A stretch of DNA of 6,450 nucleotides from contig RGAX01000161.1 in NCBI GenBank assembly GCA_009919985.1, forward strand, positions 1 through 6,450, written 5' to 3'. A model generated the notes under the pieces. The model did not search any database. It worked only from the letters and a program-made list of their open reading frames with translations, and was not told the DNA's origin. The stretch's first letter is position 1; every line of letters begins with the position of its first letter. The DNA comes from Opitutaceae bacterium. Lineage in GTDB: Bacteria > Verrucomicrobiota > Verrucomicrobiia > Opitutales > Opitutaceae. Shown here piece after piece: positions 1-5,383 of this stretch. A program made the position numbers and the translations under genes.

Positions 1-1
1 T

Positions 2-481
2 ACGAGTGGACGACGCGGCCAGCTCAGTCTCGGAGCGCTCGAAGACGGTTTATCAAGCGGAGCAAACTACGATTGGTTGGCCAGTGCAAACATCCTCGAA
101 TCCGCCGGTTGGTTGGCACCGGAGCAGGCCCGCGAGCTCCGCTGGCGCTGGTGTTTTGGTGAATTGATCGGCAATTCTGATATGCACCGCAATAACACCA
201 GTGTGGTCTTCGGTGATGAAATCCCATTTGGGCTCTCTCCTTCTTACGACATGCTACCCATGCTCTATGCGCCCAGTCAGCAAGGCGACCTGGTTTCGAG
301 AGTCTTTGCTCCTCGCCCTCCCCTGCCAGCCTTTGCGTCGATCTGGAGCGAAGTTGCGCCAGCGGCTATAATATTTTGGACTCGGGTAAGTGCAGAAGAA
401 CGGATTACACCTGAATTTCGCTCAGTAGCTCAGTCGGCTAAAATGACAATCCAACAAATGTTGACCTCCTACCAGTCCTGA
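2..481 (+). CDS. HipA-family Ser/Thr kinase, C-terminal part (YjjJ-like), 5' truncated by window edge
   Basis: The reading frame is open from base 2 to the TGA at 479-481, giving 159 residues that are the C-terminal part of a longer protein. Seen: GRRGQLSLGAL at the left edge, then LIGNSDMHRNN (residues 55-65) and SPSYDMLPMLYAP (79-91). These match the catalytic and metal-binding loops of HipA-type kinases: Asp60 as the likely catalytic base, Asn64 or Asn65 and Asp83 as likely Mg2+ ligands. HipA toxins phosphorylate glutamyl-tRNA synthetase and cause growth arrest; other family members have other targets, so the substrate here is unknown. The 'DMLPMLYAP' form recalls E. coli YjjJ, a HipA-like protein without a separate HipB; that assignment is from memory. 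An ATG-less internal TTG at 77 is not the real start. The N-terminus and any partner antitoxin lie outside the window. The family call is firm, the subfamily moderate. Confidence 0.85.
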   Translation, partial: TSGRRGQLSLGALEDGLSSGANYDWLASANILESAGWLAPEQARELRWRWCFGELIGNSDMHRNNTSVVFGDEIPFGLSPSYDMLPMLYAPSQQGDLVSRVFAPRPPLPAFASIWSEVAPAAIIFWTRVSAEERITPEFRSVAQSAKMTIQQMLTSYQS

Positions 482-525
482 AGGGCCGGGAGCAGCTGTA
501 TCGCATTCTAAATCTAGACCTAGGT

Positions 526-547
526 TGTTCCCACCAATTAGGGAACA
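526..547. terminator. Hairpin between convergent genes, possible weak bidirectional terminator
   Basis: TGTTCCC (526-532) and GGGAACA (541-547) form a perfect 7-bp inverted repeat with an 8-base loop. It lies in the 70-base gap between the ends of the HipA-like gene and the lipoprotein gene, where a shared terminator is expected. Neither strand has a T-run after the stem, so it is not a classical intrinsic terminator. It may be an RNA 3'-end stabiliser or only a chance repeat. Confidence 0.35.
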
Positions 548-551
548 CGCC

Positions 552-1049
552 TCAACGCGTGAGAAGTGCTTTCGCGGTTTGATTGGATTGCACCTTCACC
601 TTCAATCCAACACGCCCACCTGTTTTTGAAGCCGAAGGGCCAGAAGCATATTCCCAGAAAACCGACGAGAGCACGTAGTACTCCCCCGCCGGCAAATCCG
701 TAAAATCGAAGTTGCCTCCCGCATCTGCCATGGTCGTGCGTGAAAATTCGATCGCGCGAGCATCGGGCGGCGCAAGTAAGACCGCCATGGGGCTCATCAT
801 CGCCTCAAACCACTCGGTTGAATGCGCGGTCAGCGGATTTAGATATACCGCAGAACCTGCGCCCAACTTTACATCGCCGGACCGCGTCTTCATGAATACC
901 TGGCCCACGATGCGACCCGTGCCCTTGGCGCGATACGGTGCATACTCGCTCTCCACAAACGCCGCACGTCGCGGCTGCACGATCGGCGCAGGAGCGACAC
1001 AACCGCCAAGCAGCAAAGCCATAAATAATGTAACGAGAAGCGACTTCAT
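552..1049 (-). CDS. Small lipoprotein with a carboxypeptidase-regulatory/transthyretin-like domain
   Basis: This encodes 165 residues. The ATG at 1047-1049 is preferred over an upstream in-frame start at 1139, because it begins directly with a lipoprotein signal: MKS, a hydrophobic stretch (residues 4-14), then the lipobox LGGC with Cys17 as the lipidated residue. The longer version would place 30 mostly basic residues before it. Val follows the Cys, not Asp, so outer-membrane sorting is expected. After a Pro-rich linker, residues about 44-160 read like a small beta-sandwich: GRIVGQVFMKTRSGDVKLGAG near the start, and GGNFDFTDLPAGEYYV (111-126), the 'G.F.F..LPAG.Y.V' signature of carboxypeptidase-regulatory-like and prealbumin-like domains. 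Such domains are structural or binding modules, and no catalytic residues are visible. No clear Shine-Dalgarno precedes the ATG. It converges on the HipA-like gene and appears to be transcribed alone. Function unknown. Confidence 0.8.
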   Translation of the reverse strand: MKSLLVTLFMALLLGGCVAPAPIVQPRRAAFVESEYAPYRAKGTGRIVGQVFMKTRSGDVKLGAGSAVYLNPLTAHSTEWFEAMMSPMAVLLAPPDARAIEFSRTTMADAGGNFDFTDLPAGEYYVLSSVFWEYASGPSASKTGGRVGLKVKVQSNQTAKALLTR

Positions 1050-1136
1050 CAGTTTTACCAAATTTCTTCGCCTCCACCGACAGCGCAACCGCAAACCTAC
1101 ACCCGTGCGCACTCCCCGCACCGGCCCTTTCACTGC

Positions 1137-1183
1137 CAATATTGTGCCCTGACCCTACAGTTGTCTCAACCGCTCGGTTAACC
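1137..1183. promoter_or_regulatory. Small palindromes in the divergent intergenic region, possible operator sites
   Basis: The 141 bases between the lipoprotein start (1049, -) and the 72-codon ORF (1191, +) contain no other gene. Two symmetric motifs are present: CAATATTG (1137-1144), a perfect 8-bp palindrome, and AACCG-CT-CGGTT (1168-1179), which overlaps GGTTAACC (1176-1183) and ends seven bases before the ATG at 1191. Their position between divergent genes fits promoter or operator sites, but I see no convincing -35/-10 pair. Motifs this short can occur by chance. Confidence 0.2.
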
Positions 1184-1190
1184 TGCGCGG

Positions 1191-1409
1191 ATGGACCAAA
1201 ACTTTCTGCGCGTTGATGACCGTGACTATCTTCTCTTGCATATTGAGCCCTGCGGGCCGGGGCGCTTGCGCCTTATCGCCGCCGAGCCTTTGCCGCGCTT
1301 GAGGGACCGCGTTCATTATCTCCTCACACACGGCCACACCCGCGAACCCGTCCGCGGCCACAGCTTCACGCCCACCTGCCACCTCGAAGTCACCCGCGCT
1401 TATGGGTGA
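1191..1409 (+). CDS. Hypothetical small protein, 72 residues
   Basis: I do not recognise this protein. The ORF runs from ATG 1191 to TGA 1407-1409 with codon choice typical of a GC-rich coding sequence (many C- or G-ending codons). It reads MDQNFLRVDDRDYLLLHIEP and then becomes rich in His, Arg and Pro, with Cys21 and Cys63 and six His residues (17, 42, 47, 49, 57, 64). It has no signal peptide or membrane segment. There is no Shine-Dalgarno in front of the ATG; the small palindrome AACCG-CT-CGGTT lies just upstream. Its stop overlaps an ATG at 1402 (ATGGGTGA) that opens the frame of the next gene, although the likely start of that gene is at 1468. A minus-strand frame covers the same DNA but lacks family-like features. 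This could be a real lineage-specific protein or a spurious ORF. Confidence 0.45.
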   Translation: MDQNFLRVDDRDYLLLHIEPCGPGRLRLIAAEPLPRLRDRVHYLLTHGHTREPVRGHSFTPTCHLEVTRAYG

Positions 1410-1467
1410 GCCCACGCGCAGCGCGAGATTGCCCCGCGGGGTTGAATTCCTTTTTTCTAATCTACCC

Positions 1468-2445
1468 ATGAATCCTACCCCGTTCCGTCCCACCCTTAGC
1501 CGTCGTCGTTTTCTCGCCACCTCGGCCTTGTTACCCCTCGCCGCCGCGAGTGCTTCCTCCCTCCGCGCCGCCACGCAGCCCATCCCCCGCCACAGCGGTT
1601 CCCACCTGCGCACCTCCCTCAACGCCTACTCCTTCTCCGATCTCCTCACCGCTCACGCCAAAGACCCCAGCCTAGGCCTAGACCTCTTCCAAGTCTGCGA
1701 CTTCGCCGCCAAGCTCGGCTTCGATGCCGTCGACCTCACCGGCTACTTCTTCGAAGGCTACCCGCAGCCTCCCACCGATAGTTACCTCTTCCGCCTCAAA
1801 CGCCACGCCTTCAACCTCGGCCTCGATATCAGCGGGACCGGTGTGCGCAACGACTTCACCGCCGCCAATCCCTCCACCCGCGCCGAGGGCATCGCCCGCC
1901 TCAAAGCCTGGATCGAAGTCGCCGCTCGCCTCGGCGCCCCCACCGTCCGCGCCTTCGCCGATGCGCAACCACCCTTCAAGACCTGGCAACAAGCCTCCGC
2001 CAACACCCCGCGCGATCAAGTCGAGACCTGGATGGCCGACGCCCTCCGCGAGTGTGCCGTGCACGGCCAGAAGTTTGGCGTCATCGTCGCCGTCCAGAAT
2101 CACGGAGACTTTATCCGCACCGGAGCCGAGCACCTCAGCCTCCTGCGCCGAGTCGATCACGAGTGGTGCGCCGCGCTCGTCGACACCGGCAAATACCTCT
2201 CCAACGATCCCTACGCCGATATCGCGGTCATGGCCCCTTACGCGGTCAACTGGCAGATCAAAGAAACCATGCAGAGTACGCTCAAGTCGCCCGCCGTTGA
2301 TATGAAGCGCCTAGTGGCGATTATCCGGGCGTCTGGCTACCGCGGATACGTGCCCATAGAGACGCTTTCCATGGGCCGCAAAGACTACGACCCCTACGCT
2401 GAAGTCACTAAAATGCACCAAAGCCTACGCGCCACTTTGAGTTAA
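1468..2445 (+). CDS. Tat-exported sugar phosphate isomerase/epimerase-like TIM-barrel protein
   Basis: This encodes 325 residues. The start is placed at ATG 1468 because a twin-arginine signal follows at once: SRRRFLA (residues 11-17), then a hydrophobic Ala/Leu stretch to about residue 35. An in-frame ATG at 1402 would add 22 residues with no signal character. Export in folded form to the periplasm is expected. The rest is a xylose-isomerase-like (AP endonuclease family 2) TIM barrel: LNAYSFSDLL (51-60), FDAVDLTGYFFEGYP (85-99), VAVQNHGDF (207-215), ALVDTGKYLSNDP (236-248), NWQIKE (261-266) and GYRGYVPIETL (290-300). The family isomerises or epimerises sugars, often with a divalent metal. 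Asp238 and Glu298 match usual metal ligands, but Gln210 and Gln264 stand where Glu and His are common. The substrate cannot be named. Codons are strongly C-ending (GCC, CTC). The leader holds a pyrimidine tract (1449-1458) in place of a Shine-Dalgarno. The CE12-type esterase gene follows on the same strand after 141 bases. Confidence 0.88.
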   Translation: MNPTPFRPTLSRRRFLATSALLPLAAASASSLRAATQPIPRHSGSHLRTSLNAYSFSDLLTAHAKDPSLGLDLFQVCDFAAKLGFDAVDLTGYFFEGYPQPPTDSYLFRLKRHAFNLGLDISGTGVRNDFTAANPSTRAEGIARLKAWIEVAARLGAPTVRAFADAQPPFKTWQQASANTPRDQVETWMADALRECAVHGQKFGVIVAVQNHGDFIRTGAEHLSLLRRVDHEWCAALVDTGKYLSNDPYADIAVMAPYAVNWQIKETMQSTLKSPAVDMKRLVAIIRASGYRGYVPIETLSMGRKDYDPYAEVTKMHQSLRATLS

Positions 2446-2586
2446 AGAATTGAGCAACCAATAACCCGCAATAGGTCTAAGAGTTTAATGTCTACGCACA
2501 GTCTGACCGTCAGAGCGGCGGGGCTTTGCGCTCGGGGGTCGCACGCACAACGTCGGCGAGAGTTAATTCCCTACCCCCTTTTTCCT
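2446..2586 (+). other. Intergenic leader of the CE12-type esterase gene
   Basis: These 141 bases separate the TIM-barrel gene from the esterase gene. The frame is open back to an ATG at 2488, but the peptide encoded there (Arg-rich, then PYPLFP) has no family features, and a signal peptide begins only at 2587. No clear -35/-10 pair or terminator hairpin is visible. The last 25 bases are TTAATTCC followed by a C/T-rich run up to the ATG, with no Shine-Dalgarno. Confidence 0.4.
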
Positions 2587-3774
2587 ATGTCGTCTTCGCT
2601 TTCCGGTTTGGGCCGGGTTGTTTTGGTGTTTCTAGCGTTACAACTAAGCTTGGCGGCGGCGCCAGCTAAGTCGTGGCGTTTTGCGTTTGGCGAGGCCCCA
2701 GCAGCAGCAGATGCGGTGCGGGTCACACCAGAAGAACTTTACACGGCAGCGCGGGGCTATGGTTTTGAACCAGGCTCGTCGGCCAAGCTCGCGGACAAGG
2801 GCGGCGGCCTGACAAGTGAGCGGCCTTTTTTGTTTTCCGTTAAAGTGCCGGAGGGCAGCTACCGCGTGCGGGTGGCGCTAGGAGGCAGCGCGGCGGCGAG
2901 CGACACGACGATCAAGGCAGAACTGCGGCGATTGATGCTCGAGAGCGTGCGGACGGCGCCGAGTGAGGCTACATCGCGCTCGTTTAACGTAAATGTGCGC
3001 ACACCGCAATTTGGCGACGGGGCCAAGGTCCGTCTAAAGGAGCGCGAGCTCACGACAGAATTTGTGAACTGGGATGATAAGCTCACACTGGAGTTCAATG
3101 GACCGCGGCCCGTGGTAAACTCGATCGAAATCACACCGCTCAGCGATGCAGTTACCGTGTATTTACTAGGGGATTCGACCGTGTGCGATCAACCCAAGGA
3201 GCCGTGGAATAGCTGGGGCCAGATGTTGCCGCGTTTTTTTGATACGGGCGTGGTCATAGCGAATCACGCGGAGTCGGGTGAATCCCTGCGGAGCTCGCTC
3301 GGCGCGCGCCGGCTCGACAAAGTCCTAAGCACGCTGCGGCAGGGGGATTATCTGTTTTTACAATACGGGCACAACGACATGAAGGAAAAGGGCGAAGGCG
3401 TGGGCGCGTTTACAACGTACCAGGCGGATATGAGAAGATTCGTTGTGGCGGCACGGGCGGCAGGCGGGATTCCGGTGCTGGTGACCTCGATGCACCGGAA
3501 GAGCTTGGATGCGGCAGGGAAGATCCAAAACACACTCGGGGAATATCCAGCAGCAGTGCGGGCGCTGGCGGCGGCGGAGCACGTGGCGATGATCGATCTG
3601 CACGCGATGAGTGGGCGACTGTATGAAGCGCTGGGGCCCGCGCAGATCGGCGCGGCGTTTCAGGATGGGACGCACCACAACAATTACGGCAGCTACGAGC
3701 TAGCGCAGTGCATCGTGGCGGGCGTGCGGGCGGCGGGCTTACGATACCAGCGAGCCCGCAGGCGACGGCACTAA
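2587..3774 (+). CDS. Secreted SGNH/GDSL esterase, rhamnogalacturonan acetylesterase type (CE12-like)
   Basis: This encodes 395 residues. ATG 2587 is chosen because a Sec signal peptide follows: hydrophobic core at residues 10-24 with AAA before APAKS. Residues about 29-185 form a beta-rich N-terminal module that opens WRFAFG and contains VTPEELYTAARGYGFEPG (46-63), as in YesT-like rhamnogalacturonan acetylesterases. The SGNH domain follows: block I LLGDSTVCDQP (193-203) with Ser197 as nucleophile, then NSWGQMLPRFF; block II NHAESGESLRS (226-236) with Gly231; block III QYGHNDMK (259-266) with Asn263; block V DGTHHNNYGSYELAQC (360-375) with Asp360 and His363. All catalytic residues are therefore present. 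The expected role is removal of acetyl groups from pectic or related polysaccharide outside the cytoplasm. The end is odd: after RAAGL (381-385) the protein closes with an Arg-rich stretch ending RRRRH, while another frame reads a family-like tail. Codons are mainly G-ending (GCG, CTG), unlike the preceding gene. Confidence 0.9.
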   Translation: MSSSLSGLGRVVLVFLALQLSLAAAPAKSWRFAFGEAPAAADAVRVTPEELYTAARGYGFEPGSSAKLADKGGGLTSERPFLFSVKVPEGSYRVRVALGGSAAASDTTIKAELRRLMLESVRTAPSEATSRSFNVNVRTPQFGDGAKVRLKERELTTEFVNWDDKLTLEFNGPRPVVNSIEITPLSDAVTVYLLGDSTVCDQPKEPWNSWGQMLPRFFDTGVVIANHAESGESLRSSLGARRLDKVLSTLRQGDYLFLQYGHNDMKEKGEGVGAFTTYQADMRRFVVAARAAGGIPVLVTSMHRKSLDAAGKIQNTLGEYPAAVRALAAAEHVAMIDLHAMSGRLYEALGPAQIGAAFQDGTHHNNYGSYELAQCIVAGVRAAGLRYQRARRRRH

Positions 3775-3819
3775 AGCCCGACGGGAGCTGAGTCCCCGCG
3801 CGAGCCAGGGGCGTGGGCT

Positions 3820-3852
3820 AAAAAAAAGCGCCGACCTCGAGGGCGGCGCTTT
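3820..3852 (-). terminator. Intrinsic terminator of the metK-ahcY operon
   Basis: Read on the - strand, AAAGCGCCG pairs perfectly with CGGCGCTTT (9 bp; plus-strand arms 3825-3833 and 3844-3852) around a 10-base loop. A run of eight T follows (plus-strand A8 at 3820-3827, partly within the stem). It lies 65 bases beyond the ahcY stop and has all the marks of a rho-independent terminator. On the + strand the stem is followed by only three T, so it would end CE12-esterase transcripts weakly if at all. Confidence 0.9.
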
Positions 3853-3881
3853 GTAAGAGGAGCTATTTTCTTGTCCTCCGG

Positions 3882-3900
3882 CCGGCGCGCGGGGCGCCGG
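3882..3900. repeat. GC-rich hairpin just past the ahcY stop codon
   Basis: CCGGCGC (3882-3888) and GCGCCGG (3894-3900) form a 7-bp all-GC stem with a 5-base loop. It lies between the ahcY stop and the T-tailed terminator. On the - strand no T-run follows, so it is more likely an mRNA 3'-end structure than a terminator. On the + strand a T7 run (3912-3918) follows only after 11 bases, too far for a standard intrinsic terminator, though it might contribute to ending transcription from the esterase gene. Confidence 0.45.
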
Positions 3901-3916
3901 TGGAAGGTCGCTTTTT

Positions 3917-5347
3917 TTAGTAGCGGTAATGGTCCGCCTTGTACGGACCACTGACAGGAACGCCGAGGTATTCGGCTTGCGACTTGGAGAGGACGGTTAA
4001 CTTGACGCCGATACGCTCGAGGTGGAGGCGGGCGACTTCTTCGTCGAGGTGCTTCGGCAGACGGTAGACGCCAGCCTTGTAGGTGTCGCGGTTCTTCCAG
4101 AGATCGAGTTGAGCGAGCGTCTGGTTGGTGAAGCTGGCGGACATCACGAAGGACGGGTGGCCGGTGGCACAACCGAGGTTCACGAGGCGGCCTTCGGCGA
4201 GCAGGTAGATGCTCTTGCCGTTAGGGAAGGTGAACAGATCGTATTGTGGCTTGATGGTGACGCGCTTCACACCCTTGGCGTTGTAGAGTCGATCGACTTG
4301 GATCTCGTTGTCGAAGTGGCCGATGTTACAGACGATGGCCTGATCCTTCATCTTGGCCATGTGCTCAAGGGTAATGATGTCTTTGTTACCGGTGGTGGTA
4401 ACGTAGATATCGGCGACGCCGAGGGTGCTTTCGAGGGTATTGACCTCGAAGCCTTCCATGGCGGCCTGGAGGGCGTTGATGGGGTCGATCTCAGTGACGA
4501 TGACGCGAGCGCCGAAGCCCTTGAGGGAGAAGGCAGAGCCTTTGCCCACATCGCCGTAGCCGCAGACGCAGGCGACCTTGCCGGCGATCATGGTATCGGT
4601 GGCGCGCTTCAAGCCGTCGGCGAGGGATTCGCGGCAGCCGTAGAGGTTGTCGAACTTGGACTTGGTGACCGAGTCGTTGACGTTGATGGCGGGGACCAAG
4701 AGCTTGCCCTGCTCGTGGAGCTGGTAGAGGCGGTGGACGCCGGTGGTGGTCTCTTCGGAGACGCCGCGCCATTCCTTGACCATAGCAGTGAAGATACCCT
4801 TTTGGGTCTTAGAGATTTTCTTAAGGAGGTTTTTGATGACCTGCTCTTCATGAGAACCGGAGGCGGAGTTGACCCAGTCGCTACCCTGCTCGAGCTCGTA
4901 GCCCTTGTGGAGGAGCAGCGTGACGTCGCCGCCATCGTCGACAACCATTTGTGGGCCCTTGCCGCCGGGGAAGCTGACGGCTTTCCAGGTGAGATCCCAA
5001 TATTCCTCGAGGGTTTCGCCCTTCCAAGCGAAGACCGGAATGCCGGCTTTGGCGATAGCCGCGGCGGCGTGGTCTTGAGTAGAGAAGATATTGCAGGAGG
5101 CCCAGCGGACATCGGCACCGAGCTCGACGAGCGTCTCGATGAGCACGGCGGTCTGGATCGTCATGTGCAACGAACCGGTAATGCGGACGCCCTTCAGGGG
5201 CTTCTTGGCGCCGTATTTCTTACGGAGCGAGATGAGGCCAGGCATTTCGTGCTCGGCGACGTTGAGTTCTTTGCGACCCCAATCAGCGAGGGTGATGTCT
5301 TTGACGTGGAAGTCGCCTTTGGATTTTGCGGGAGAGGATTTAGCCAT
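3917..5347 (-). CDS. ahcY: Adenosylhomocysteinase (S-adenosyl-L-homocysteine hydrolase)
   Basis: A complete protein of 476 residues. It catalyses reversible, NAD-dependent hydrolysis of S-adenosylhomocysteine to adenosine and homocysteine in the cytoplasm, removing the product inhibitor of methyltransferases. Diagnostic parts: ITGSLHMTIQTAVL (56-69), the substrate-site segment SCNIFSTQDHAAAA (84-97), DDGGD (137-141), EETTTGVHRLY (198-208), NVNDSVTKSKFDNLYGCRES (222-241) with the active-site Lys and Asp of that region, the NAD-binding loop CGYGDVGKGSA (262-272), HFDNE (344-348) and the conserved C-terminus KADHYRY (470-476) that reaches into the partner subunit's NAD site. Residues about 150-190 hold the roughly 40-residue insertion seen in many bacterial and plant enzymes and absent from the shorter animal form. 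The ATG at 5347 gives a Lys/Ser-rich start (MAKSSPAKSKGDFHVKDITL). The leader is pyrimidine-rich without a Shine-Dalgarno. metK lies 36 bases upstream on the same strand, and a strong intrinsic terminator follows. Confidence 0.98.
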   Translation of the reverse strand: MAKSSPAKSKGDFHVKDITLADWGRKELNVAEHEMPGLISLRKKYGAKKPLKGVRITGSLHMTIQTAVLIETLVELGADVRWASCNIFSTQDHAAAAIAKAGIPVFAWKGETLEEYWDLTWKAVSFPGGKGPQMVVDDGGDVTLLLHKGYELEQGSDWVNSASGSHEEQVIKNLLKKISKTQKGIFTAMVKEWRGVSEETTTGVHRLYQLHEQGKLLVPAINVNDSVTKSKFDNLYGCRESLADGLKRATDTMIAGKVACVCGYGDVGKGSAFSLKGFGARVIVTEIDPINALQAAMEGFEVNTLESTLGVADIYVTTTGNKDIITLEHMAKMKDQAIVCNIGHFDNEIQVDRLYNAKGVKRVTIKPQYDLFTFPNGKSIYLLAEGRLVNLGCATGHPSFVMSASFTNQTLAQLDLWKNRDTYKAGVYRLPKHLDEEVARLHLERIGVKLTVLSKSQAEYLGVPVSGPYKADHYRY

Positions 5348-5383
5348 GAGTAGAGTGCGTGTGAGCGCGATTAAAGAGGAGGA
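5348..5383 (-). other. metK-ahcY intercistronic spacer, pyrimidine-rich, no Shine-Dalgarno
   Basis: These 36 bases lie between the metK stop (TAA, 5384-5386) and the ahcY ATG. On the - strand they start TCCTCCTCTTTAATCGCGC and contain no AGGAGG-like motif close to the ATG. They are too short for a SAM or SAH riboswitch and show no terminator, which supports co-transcription of the two genes. Confidence 0.6.

Noticed and set aside
1050..1139. A longer N-terminus of the lipoprotein starting at 1139
   Set aside because: It would put 30 mostly basic residues before a perfect lipoprotein signal peptide, so the start at 1049 is far more likely.
1433..1458. CCCCGCGGGG plus a following T6 as an intrinsic terminator
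   Set aside because: The palindrome leaves room for only a 3-bp stem with a 4-base loop, and the T-run begins about ten bases later, just before the start codon; it fits a leader better than a terminator.
1402..1467. An earlier start of the TIM-barrel protein at ATG 1402, coupled to the stop of the 72-codon ORF
   Set aside because: The ATGGGTGA overlap looks like translational coupling, but the added 22 residues have no signal character and the Tat signal follows ATG 1468 directly. It cannot be fully excluded.
1155..1622. A 155-codon open frame on the - strand across the 72-codon ORF and the TIM-barrel gene start
   Set aside because: It overlaps the Tat signal region of the well-supported TIM-barrel gene, and its Arg/Ala/Gly-rich product has no recognisable domain.
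4022..5353. A 443-codon open frame on the + strand, antisense to ahcY
   Set aside because: It lies fully opposite ahcY, a certain gene. It is Asp/Glu/Gly/Val-rich, as expected for the complement of C-ending codons, and shows no family motif.
5348..5383. A SAM or SAH riboswitch in front of ahcY
   Set aside because: The spacer is only 36 bases long, too short for any known SAM/SAH aptamer. One could lie upstream of metK, outside the window.
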